Shown here in pieces: positions 11,101 to 23,100 of a DNA stretch of 64,000 nucleotides. This DNA comes from Hofstenia miamia (Eukaryota > Xenacoelomorpha > Acoela > Hofsteniidae): contig CABFPE010000198.1 of assembly GCA_900660155.1 (NCBI GenBank), positions 297,383 through 361,382 of the forward strand, given 5' to 3'. The position numbers and the translations under genes are program-made. How positions within the stretch are numbered: position 1 is the stretch's first letter; each line of letters opens with the position of its first letter. Below the pieces are notes generated by a model that saw only the letters and a program-made list of their open reading frames with translations, was not told where the DNA came from and searched no databases.

Positions 11101-14100
11101 AAAATGACAAAAAGTCTTATATCTTTATAAATTTATTAAGTTTAATTTCAATATTATACTATTATATTAACTTGCATGGTAAAACTGACACATTTAGTTA
11201 TTGAATATAGGCAACATTATAATTTGGAAAAGACATATCAGCCGATTTCATTTATTTAATGAACATGAAAATTACAATGTTTTATTTGAAAAGGAATTGA
11301 AGCCTTCTGGTTTCACTTCCAAATTTTTCAATCACCTTTTCAATGAATATTTGTTTATTTTTATTTATTTTTTCACGATGCACGCTGATCATACATAAAC
11401 CGTTCATCTGACATCGTGGATCGCAGCCAAGTTTTTACTCTTCTCTAAAGGACCTCTCAACAGTACACGTCGTTGCTGGCAGTGTGAGAAGAATTAACAA
11501 TGCCTCTCATACGGCTAGCAGTGTAGCAAATTCATCATTGCATTCATCTGTTGATTTATCCCAGTAATCATACCAACTCAACGCTTCAAACTCAAAGTTA
11601 TCAATGTGATACATTTGAGTGACAGTTGACATCATCTCTCGGTAGTTGCCACGAGTTATTGTACGCATATGTTTGGGATACAATGAGGAAATATTAAAAT
11701 GTGCACTATTCTCTTTAGAAAATCGACATTGCAGGGAATTAATAAGAGAATCAAGATAAGGAACATACACACTCACACGGAAATATTGCTCAACATCACC
11801 TATTTCCAAATTTTTTCGATAAATTTGTCTTCCGCATTGCCGTGGGACAGAGAGATCAATATCTAATTTTTGAGCTAGCAATGTGACTTTGTCAAAAACA
11901 TCAGTTCTGAAATGCTCTTCTGCTTCACTACGATGATCCTTTATTACACGTAGCAAATTTTCTACGTGCTCTTGCACTTGCAGGAGATCAAGTTGAACGG
12001 CTTGTAGGGCTTGTGTGACTNNNNNNNNNNNNNNNNNNNNNNNNNNNNNNNNNNNNNNNNNNNNNNNNNNNNNNNNNNNNNNNNNNNNNNNNNNNNNNNN
12101 NNNNNNNNNNNNNNNNNNNNNNNNNNNNNNNNNNNNNNNNNNNNNNNNNNNNNNNNNNNNNNNNNNNNNNNNNNNNNNNNNNNNNNNNNNNNNNNNNNNN
12201 NNNNNNNNNNNNNNNNNNNNNNNNNNNNNNNNNNNNNNNNNNNNNNNNNNNNNNNNNNNNNNNNNNNNNNNNNNNNNNNNNNNNNNNNNNNNNNNNNNNN
12301 NNNNNNNNNNNNNNNNNNNNNNNNNNNNNNNNNNNNNNNNNNNNNNNNNNNNNNNNNNNNNNNNNNNNNNNNNNNNNNNNNNNNNNNNNNNNNNNNNNNN
12401 NNNNNNNNNNNNNNNNNNNNNNNNNNNNNNNNNNNNNNNNNNNNNNNNNNNNNNNNNNNNNNNNNNNNNNNNNNNNNNNNNNNNNNNNNNNNNNNNNNNN
12501 NNNNNNNNNNNNNNNNNNNNNNNNNNNNNNNNNNNNNNNNNNNNNNNNNNNNNNNNNNNNNNNNNNNNNNNNNNNNNNNNNNNNNNNNNNNNNNNNNNNN
12601 NNNNNNNNNNNNNNNNNNNNNNNNNNNNNNNNNNNNNNNNNNNNNNNNNNNNNNNNNNNNNNNNNNNNNNNNNNNNNNNNNNNNNNNNNNNNNNNNNNNN
12701 NNNAACGCCATTGTCTTTACCAGCCATAGCAGAGCAACCATCGTACCCTTGACCCACAAGTTTATCTAGATCAAGACCAAACTCTTTGCATTGATTGATA
12801 ATAGAATTAGATATACCTGTTGCACTCATGTCTGTTAGTGGAGTAAATCCAAGGAACTCTTCTCGTATTATTTTTTCAGTCGATATATCAACAAACCTCA
12901 CCCCAATCAACAATTGTTCCATGCCAGATATATCAGTGGTTTCATCTGCTAAGATAGAAAAACCAGGAGACTTATTGACGTCAGAAATAACCTCACTTCT
13001 TATCAACTCTCCCAATATTTTGATCAAATCATTCTGTGTCTGATGCGATGTGTACATAGCGTTTTTGGCACAAGATTCAAAATGTTGTTTTAAAATGATA
13101 TCACCAGCCTCAATACGAAATTTGAGAAGCTGTTGAAATTTTCCTTTGCTGTCATCTTTCCCTCAGATAGCCAAATCATTTGATGCACAGAATAAGAGCA
13201 CTGAAACAATTGAGAATAGTTTTTCCCTATTTTCTTTAACCTGTTTGTCGATAGNAACAAACCTCACCCCAATCGACAATTGTTCCGTGCCAGATATATC
13301 AGCGGTTTCATCGGCTAAGATAGAAAAACCAGGAGACTTATTGACGTCAGAAATAAGCTCACTTCTTATCAACTCTCCCGATATTTTGATCAAATCATTC
13401 TGTGTCTGATGCGATGTGTACATAGCGTTTTTGGCATAAGATTCAAAATGTTGTTTTAAAATGATATCACCAGCCTCAATACGAACTTTGAGAAGCTGTT
13501 GAAATTTTCCTTTGCTGTCATCTTTCCCTCGGATAGCCAAATCATTTGATGTACAGAATAAGAGCGCTGAAACAATTGAGAATAGTTTTTCCCTATTTTC
13601 TTTAACCTGTTTGTCGATAGAAGAATCTAACTGACATATGATCTCCTTGTTTGGATTTCTTATAACAGCCATAAAGTTCTCAGCATCACTAGTAGAATCA
13701 ACGTGCCATCTGGATGATATATGTTTTCTTGCGGCTTCATGAAAATCCTTATACTTAGTAAAAGCACTAGTTATGAATGCACCTTGAATTCCTCTATGCA
13801 CAGTCTGTGGAAATAAAACACAATATATACAAAGTGCACCTTTCAATTTTGGTGAGTAGGCTAACCACGGAGAATATTGTGCTAACCAAGCATGTCTGAA
13901 ACTTCTCTTAGAGATTTCGGATATATCTTTTTTGAAATCATATGTCAACTGAGGCTTGAAGGGTTTAGTCAACATATTATATTTCATATCATCGCCTGTT
14001 TTCGTGTTTCGTCCAAGATGATGTCCAATATCGAATTCTGACCAAGTTTCATCGACAGCATCAGCATTCATTAAATCACATGAAGATTCTGCTGCGAAAT

Positions 14101-17100
14101 GCAAAGTCTTCTGCTTCTTACTCGTACTTTCCCCAGTCTCTTCTATGGTTTCATTATTTTGGTTTGTATCTAACTTGCTTGACTTCAGATATTTCCGTAT
14201 GTCCATTGCTGTAAAAGTAAAAGGGTTTAAGCAACAATGTACTTAATAGTTATTTAGTCATAAATAAAACAAAGAAAACAGGCCAAATCCCTCATAAGCG
14301 ATGGATATATAGTTAAATTGACTATATATCCATCGCTTATGAGAGATTTGGCCTGTGTTTTGACTAAGTCAATATTAATTATATAGTTTATACAGAGGCC
14401 CAGCGAGAAAAAATATATGAGGGGGTGCATTAGCAAATTTGACAAGTCTGGTATGTGTATATTAGTTTCTATAAATAATGTTAAGCTTCAAAACAATAGC
14501 AGTTATATAAATGAATTCCTATATTAGCAATAATTTGGCCATTTTTGTATTTCAACTCATCTTAGCTCAATTCAAATTGCAATGAGGAATATGTATTAGG
14601 TACATGGTCTTAAATATAATAACTACATATCTCACCTAACCGTATGCAGCCATTATTAAGGCTGACTAAGAAACTATGTTTCTCGTTGGCCATAAACATT
14701 AGTAAACTAATGTCCATGTTCCACAGCTTTTGTCTAGCATTGATGAGCCCCCTTTGCAATAGCAGGCTCATAAACACGTTCAACCAGGGCTGCGTGTTGT
14801 GCACATGACACAGTATGAGCTTGTCTGGTTTACTGCTACTAACTGCTTCAGCCACTAAAATAGTCTAAAATTATACCCACTCCCAACTTTTATATATAAA
14901 TGTAATAGAGTCAACTGTTAACAGCAAAGCAAAGTGTTATAATGATGTGTGTTTGGCGGGTAAATAAATGCTATTGATCGTTAACTGTCTTGGCCAATCA
15001 GTGGTAATCTGTAGTCATACAATTAATGGGATGGGATTCATTTTGTTTTGAAAGGCTGGTGAGTGGAAATTAGATTCGAATTCGGTTGTAATTCATAGCA
15101 TTGTCTGACATTTGGCGGTGATTTTTATTATTTTAATGCACTACTTATTTTGTTAAAGTCAATTTTACAAGTAGTGGCGGCAAATTTAAATGTTCAGTAA
15201 TGTAATGGCAGAGATTCAAGAATTATATTTAAAAAGAAAACAGAAATCACTTATTCAATCTCAATTTGCTGCCCCTAGAGAAACAATATTTGGGGGGTGC
15301 ATCACCCCCAGCACCCCCGGTTAGCTGGGCCCCTGAGTTTATACATTCTAAATCTATCGCGTATCGATGTAAAATAGCTAAATTGGCTTCCCTGCTATTA
15401 TTTCGATTTGTTTTTCTCGCATCAATTCTTTTATTTCCTTTTAGTCAGGTATTTAAGTATTGACTAATAAATATCATACAGTTTAATATATAAGTTTCAT
15501 ATATATATATAAGTTTCATGAGCTAAAATTCTAAAATTTGACCGGTCGGTTCAATTTTTCTCTATTTAGTTGGAAAAACAGCAAAATCTTCAGCAATTCA
15601 ATAAAATTACTAATTATAATTTTGAAAATCCCTGCCGGCGCCCATGGGCAATATCTCATAATCAATGCATCCTCAGGCATGGAGGCTCCAGTCATAAATG
15701 CGTTGCAACCCAGCATGTTCCCAATTTACAGTAGTACATCGAGGTCAGGGCTTTTCTGTAAAATATACTTCAGTCGTTCTTCATACGGTTCAACCGTAAC
15801 TTGTTCCATAGCATTCTGAAGTATCTGAATCGCTTCTTTTAAAGGGAACCGGCCCTGTAACGTCTTAATCGAAGAAAATTTGCTGTGACGAACACAATCT
15901 GGGATTTAAATTCTTCAGAGTTTTCATCCAGTTATTTTTTCACCCTGCGAGCGGAATATGATAAGTCGATACAAAATTTTTGACAGCCTCGAATTCTTTT
16001 GAATAATAAATGACAGACATGAGCTACGATCCCTATCTGGTAATAACAGGCTGATTTGTCATAGCAAGTCCTGCTGTCTCTCTGAAAAGTTGATTCTTAT
16101 CAAAAAATTTTTCATCAGAGAAATGAATGTCTCTAATTTTTCATTTTTTCCTCATATGAAATCAGCGAGACAGTGAAATGCGTGATCGACACATGTCACG
16201 TGCAACATATTTTCATTCAAAAGTCTTCCTGATTTGATCATATAAGGAGCCCCATCAGTGATGAAAACCTTGAAAAGAGCTGACAGATGCTTCCCCACAC
16301 AATTTCTGGACAATCGAAATACTTTTGCATAATGGCACTGGACAATTCTACCACATCAAGCAAAAGTGGCTTATCATGCGTTTCCACTTTACCAGCAAAT
16401 ATACGCCCAACTTTGCGGCCAAAGGCATCCGTCGCGCCATCCATCATTATGTGTAATGGCTTTACTTGAAATATTTCAATTGACTTCTTTTCCGTTCTTT
16501 TGAACACTTCTTCCATGTAGTTTTTTCGCAGTGTAGATTCGACGGTACTGCTTTTCCACTATTTTTCAATGAATTTTAAAAAATACTTGTTGTCGACTTT
16601 GTATAGAGGAATCCCAGATCGAAGAAAAGCGATTACCAGATCCTTCTCAAACTCATTTTTAGGAACATGAGTCAAGTCTATCAACTGTTGCCTTCTATTG
16701 CTTGGGTGTAGAAATATGGGTTTTCAGACGATATTGTCTGCTGAATAGTTGAAATCGCATGAACATGCCTTGCAGAAAACAGAATTTGTAGAATGGTTGA
16801 GGCTCCAGATGTTGGCCCACCCACCAAACTAGTGATAAATGCTTGACCACTTGCTTTTTGTTTCGGCATATCATTAACTGAAAATGAGTTAAATAGGGTT
16901 ATTCTACAAAAAACTGGATTTAAATAGGGTTATTCCACAAAAAAACCAGAGTTAAAGAGAATTATTCTAAGGTTATTCTACAAAAAAGAGGTAAATAGGC
17001 TTATACAAAACGGAACAATTGTAAATGTAATTGTAATATGCTGTGTATGTGTAGTGTACCAACAGTGGTGGTGCGTGGCTGTAGTAGTTGCATAGGCAAA

Positions 17101-20100
17101 AATTTGCAAACATTGGGAAGAGAATATACTGAGTTAGTGATCATTGATAAAACATCGCATTCTAATTGGATGCTTCCGATAAATTTTAGCATTGTGATTA
17201 TTCACAATGTCTGCGCGCTGCAAAGGCAGATAATATTTGCCGAAGTTGACAATTAAATCCCCCGTTGATAGATTACTACTGTGTAAATACAGTGACGTGT
17301 ACATGCAGTCCTCTAATTCAACCTGAGTAGTCAAACGTGACGCAGTAAAGTTCTAAGCAGTCTATATGTAAAATAATAAGCGAGAAATTTAAGCCAGTGA
17401 AAACCCTGCTACCTGATTATCGATTACACGCGAAATTGCGCGAAAAATTTCGTCATCTTCTCGAAATTGCGTTAAACTGAAAAAAGCTTAAAATTTCGTG
17501 AGAAATTGGCAAACGCAACAATTTTATCCGTGCGCTGATTATAAGCAGGGATCCAACATGATTAATCGTCAACACGATTAATCGAGATTAATCGGATCGA
17601 TTAATCTATCGTGCTGGTCAACTAGATTAGATTAATCGTAAACAGCGTGCTCGATTAATCTAGATTATTCTAATTAAGTTGATGCTTATGCATTCAGTTA
17701 CGTGTTATCATTTTCGGTTTGATATCTTATCTATGGCCACTCTTCGTGTGTCATATGTTTTACAAAAGAAAACCTTAACACCGGACATAGAAGAAGAGCA
17801 TGATGATTAGGCATCGAATNTCAATTTCCTGTGAATATCTCCGGCAGATGTTCCATTATGATACTCGGTATACACATAAAATCTGCACGCTGAATTTGAA
17901 TATTCCATTGCAACGCGACACACTAAAAACCAAATGAGTAATGATTATCATTCACACACATTATATTTCTGCTAACAGTTATAAAATGTAACCAATCAAC
18001 AATTAGTATGACATGCTAAATATTAATCATGCATGTACCTATGCGCAGCACACAATAATTGCATTGCAGCATTATTCTAATTCTTTTCCAGACATGTTAA
18101 TATAAATGTAATAGAGTCAACTGTTAACAGCAAAGCAACGTGTTATAATGATGTGTGTTTGGCGGGTAAATAACTGCTATTGATCGTTAACTGTCTTGGC
18201 CAATCAGTGGTAATCTGTAGTCATACAATTAATGGGATGGGATTCATTTTGTTTTGAAAGGCTGGTGAGTGGAAATTAGATTCGAATTCGGTTGTAATTC
18301 ATAGCATTGTCTGACATTTGGCGGTGATTTTTATTATTTTAATGCACTACTTATTTTGTTAAAGTCAATTTTACAAGTAGTGGCGGCAAATTTAAATGTT
18401 CAGTAATGTAATGGCAGAGATTCAAGAATTATATTTAAAAAGAAAACAGAAATATATATAAGTTTCATATATATATATAAGTTTCATGAGCTAAAATTCT
18501 AATATTTGACCGGTCGGTTCAATTTTTCTCTATTTAGTTGGAAAAACAGCAAAATCTTCAGCAATTCAATAAAAATTAATAATTATTATTTTGAAAATCC
18601 AGGGGGGGCAAGTGCCCCCCTTGCCCCTCCCTGCCGGCGCCCATGGTTTTAACTGAGTATTGAATATACTTATTCAATATTTGATAATTGTGTTGAAGAT
18701 TATCATCAGAGTTTTATCAAATAAATTACCATCCTTATCCCAATTTATCCTCCCATAGCTATATTTTCATTTTAGCTTCGCAAGTATAACGAGTGCCAAG
18801 GAGTTCGTTTTTTGGCTTGACATTTTTCAAAGCCACAAATCAAGGAAAACAGAAAACAATATAACACAATATCAAATAATTACTCAATAGTTTCTTGTCT
18901 GACAATGGCCTTAATATCTATTAGATTTTTTAGTTCTTTGTTCAGCATCTCCTTTGTAAAAATTCTTTATTGAAAGCATTTCAAAGTTGCGAAAAATGCA
19001 ACGTTTCTTCAAGTTAAAATCGGGCTGTATGGTGATTACTTAACCTGACATTAGTAGTCCATCTGCTTGAACGCCAATCCAGGAATTCCAAATAGCATTT
19101 GGTATCTAGAATTTCATTAGATGGAAGCACCTCGAAATATACGTCTCCATCAAATTTTGAAATATGATTCCACATGAACTTCTTATCACCAATCGTTCTC
19201 TTGACACCACGAGCCTGTCACCTTTTGCGCTGATCCAAATTTTTTTAAATGTTTAGGGGATGCTCCGTGTACAGATCCACTTCTTACAAGTTACAAAGAG
19301 TCCTTTAGACACATTTCTACTGTGAAGAACTCGCAACAGCTCTTTGCAATTAATAACACACCATTGCTTATGTGTAATGGTTCACCCTCATGATTGCAAC
19401 GTTTTTAAGATTGAGATCTTTAGTGGTGATGCGTTGCACATGTCCATTTGGAATACCTAGTACACTACGCAGCTCAATTTGTTGTCATCATTCAGCATAT
19501 TTCTCACAATATAATATATAATAATCTATTGATGCAACATAGTGAATGATTAGCGAGATAGCATTTACAAACTGGAGGCTTAAGTGTTGATATTGTGTCA
19601 TAAGTTTAAGCTTTTATTGATTTATTGCTTTGAACAATGTCGTCTTTAATTGCAACGACAGTTTCGTATTATATGTTCATTTTACTGTCTGATTAATAAG
19701 AGGTTCGCTTCAACCTGTCTGTCAATTCTTTTATCCCATTTGCTTCTCCAGCTGCTATAGTGAATGATTAGCGAGATAGCATTTACAAACTGGAGGCTTA
19801 AGTGTTGATATTGTGTCATAAGTTTAAGCTTTTATTGATTTATTGCTTTGAACAATGTCGTCTTTAATTGCAACGACAGTTTCGTATTATATGTTCATTT
19901 TACTGTCTGATTAATAAGAGGTTCGCTTCAACCTGTCTGTCAATTCTTTTATCCCATTTGCTTCTCCAACTGCACCTCAATATGTTCGATCTAACAGTGA
20001 ATTGGTATTTCTAAATGCTGCTCTCTCTTCATTCCCCATTTTATTGACTCTCTCTGCTGATGACTGGTACACCTTCCTTCACCAATTTATTTCTTCCTTT

Positions 20101-23100
20101 GTTCCTAGTCATCAGAATAAGCTCGAATCTTTCAAACGCCGTTCCGGTCCTTCCGATTCTTCGAAACTCTCTTCTCTCACAGAAGACGTCACCACCTTCA
20201 TGGAACTCGACAAAATCTCTCTGCTGTCCAGCTTCTCATCTGGATCTGTTCAAGACTTTTATTCTTTCTTGCGTTCCCTTCATTCCAAACCTGACCTCCC
20301 CAGCATGAAATGGAACCTTCCTAATGCACACTCGGACCTGGAGAAAGCTGACCTCTTCAATGCGAATTTTGCCTAGAATTTCTCTGATCCTGTCTTTTTT
20401 TGCCCTAGTCCACCTGCCACCTCCCCGCAGATTCGCCTATGTGACATCGTTTTCAACGCCCATGATATTTCCACCATTCTTAAGTCTTGCAAGTTGTTTG
20501 GTCCTTGCTATCCTGACAGCGTCCCATCCTTTGTAATTCATGAAACCTCCCCAACCCTTTCCTTCCATTTAAACATTTCTTCTCCTACATTTGCTCCTCT
20601 ATGTGTTTTCCGCCTTGTTGGAAAGCATCTTGGATTTCTCTGCGGTTAAAATCCATTCAAACTCCCTCCTCTCAAGTCACTTCATACCGCCCAATAGCTA
20701 TTTTTCTCGGCTGTCAATCATCTTTTGAGCGCCTTGTCTTTCGTTACGTGTTCCCTAAAATTCGTCATCTCATCTCCTCTTCTGAGCATGGTAACCTTCC
20801 GGGCCGTTCTACCATCACTAACTCGCTTATTTTGATTGAAAACTGCTATTTCCGCTCTGTTCGTAATGATCCTGGTTGCATTATCTTTCTTGACATGTCT
20901 AAAGCTTTTGATTGACTCCCTCATTCTATTCTTCTTGGCAAATTAAGTTTATTTGGCTTTGATGCTGATTTCATCGAACTCTTTTTTTAAATATAATTTT
21001 GTTTTTCTTTTTCCTTCACAATGGTACAAAAAGCAATGGTACAAATCTTCCTCTGCACTCCTATTTATATATTGAGCAAATTTAAAGGTCGTTTGGAGTG
21101 CAGAGAAAACCACATAATTAGAAATAAAAAATACATAATCAAAGTTTACACTTCTAGAAGGATTGTCTGCTTTATTTTCTTCTGAACAAATCCAATGTAT
21201 TTCCATATTCTTTATCCATACTAAAATGTTCTTTAGATACTATTCTGTAATTCGATGCCGCTAAGAACAAAGGTTGGTAATCGGTGAAAATTCTTGTCTT
21301 ATCCGGAGCTTCTACTACTGCCACATACAAGATTAATAATTCTTTCTGAAAATGTGCATATCCATAACATTTTAGGTAGAACAAAATGTATAGAACACAT
21401 CTCATTTCTAAAGTTTTCAAAAAACAGTCCACCAGCTTTGTCACTAGCATCACAAAAAATATTTTCGATTGTTTCATTTCTTTCAGCATTCCAAAATAAT
21501 TTCTTTCTAGACAATAAGTAAAATAACTGAATAAAAATTAAATTGTAAATTTCCATTTTCTGACTATTTTCAATGAGTTGTTATATAATCCCCATTGTCC
21601 CACTAAAGGCCAAGCATGTGCGACATGACCCAACCAAATCTGTCTTTTCTTAATCGTAATTTCTCTTGATACCGTAGCGATAAACTACTCCAGAATAAAT
21701 TTTTTCGACTCTGTCAGCTCCACACTAGAATTAGGTAAATTTATGGAAAAGCCTAATGCCTCAAAAATAGTCTTTGGGTTAAAATCAGACTTTGATACCT
21801 GAAAGACAATACCCAGGTTTTTATGTAACTTTATATGTTCCATTATCATATCCAAGTACTTAATATCAAAAATCAACACTAAATTATCAATATCAGACCA
21901 TGCGATGCTGCAAAATTTTTTGATCTGCATAACTAAACAATGTGTGTACATCTGGCATATAAACGCCGCGACTGAGACTCCCATGGACATTTTAGTAAAG
22001 CGATAACGTCTGTTCAAAGGATCGATAAAAGTAGTTTTAAACCGTTCATGTTTAGGCAGCGATGTGTGATAAAAGGCTGATTTCAAATCCAGTTGAATAG
22101 AACCGTCTGTTATTTTAGGTTCCTTAAAAATAAGCACTTTTGCGAAACTAGGTAAATAGAATTTTGGTGCACAATAACGTGGAGTTATAGGCGAAAAGCT
22201 ACTACAAGACTTATTTTATCCCGGTTTTTCGAAACACCAAAAATCCCAAACTGATAAATTGAACGGCTGCATTTTTCTATAATCCCTGCTTCAAATAGAG
22301 CATCCACTTGAGCAATAATATGTCTATTTGTAACAGAATCAAACAAATTCGGCTTCTTTTGTACATGTGCTTTTAACTTATCCATAGCTATATAAGGTTT
22401 TTCCAAATAATGTAATTCACTGGGTACTTAGTTTTTCAAAAAAGTTTTTCCAGCCAATATTAACTGTGGGAAAAGAATAATTAGGTACTGAATTTGTATC
22501 CAAAGTGAGTGCTAAGTCAGAAATTTCTTGATGCTCCCAACCTGCTACCGGAAATTCTTCCTCCAAAAATTTACTATCATTATTATCATTATCTAACAAA
22601 TTTTCCTCTTCGTGCTGTGATTGCTCATTAAATATTCCAATTTTTTGTAAAATGTTTCTAATCCTTACATGGCGGTGGAAGGATAATAGTCTAAAAATCT
22701 GGTTTGAACCGAATCCAATTGTAATTATACCTTCTCGTTGTACTGGGTATTCCAACAGCTCGAGATTTCGTACCGTTTTTCTGGTTGAATCCCAATGTAA
22801 TGGGCTGCACTGAGTGAGATTCTGACTCTGTAGGATACGAGCTTACGATTATCTGGCAAGAGTTTATGCTAGTCGGTGAAGAGGCTTCTGAAGAGCTTGA
22901 GCTCTTTTCTATCTCGTGGTGCCATACGTTTTGCGTTGAGGGTTTCAGTAAGCATGGTAGGCAATGCGTCAAGTTCATCAAGAGTGAATGGATTACGGAG
23001 ATAGACTTTTCAGGATCGGTATCGGAAGACGTACCATTTTGGACAGTAGGAGGATTAGCGAGTTGATTAGCCTCTCCATCTGGTAAAGAATCGATGCGTT

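Larger units (their letters stand above)
11290..14206 (-). pseudogene. hAT transposase A (TTF zinc finger, DUF4371, hAT dimerisation)
   Basis: Starts [19 protein letters not shown] at 14206. A TTF-type zinc-finger block ([26 protein letters not shown]) lies near residues 95-135. A DUF4371-type block follows ([14 protein letters not shown]). A long reading frame ends at 11507. The C-terminal dimerisation motifs continue further left in other frames: [12 protein letters not shown] near 11446-11490 and [14 protein letters not shown] near 11404-11445. The catalytic middle is lost in the N run 12021-12703. The 365-bp duplication around 13255 makes the apparent protein partly artefactual. The frame is well kept for most of its length, so the copy is fairly young but carries at least two C-terminal frameshifts. 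Confidence 0.8.
10981..18653 (-). mobile_element. Composite hAT insertion bounded by an 8-bp target duplication
   Basis: GTTTTAAC at 10981-10988 and again at 18646-18653 flank the block. An 8-bp duplication is the hAT hallmark. Terminal inverted repeats are CAGTGGCGCCGGCAG (10989-11003) and, read inward from 18645, CATGGGCGCCGGCAG. Inside, in order: a ZMYM/TTF-type hAT transposase (minus), a nested non-autonomous hAT, a second copy of the right terminus (15632-15646), part of a different hAT (B, minus), and a further partial right half (18099-18645). See the finding on how this may have arisen. Confidence 0.8.

Noticed and set aside
15497-15520. Repeat array resembling a CRISPR or satellite
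   Set aside because: Simple ATATATAAGTTTCAT duplication; no regular spacers and the genome is eukaryotic.
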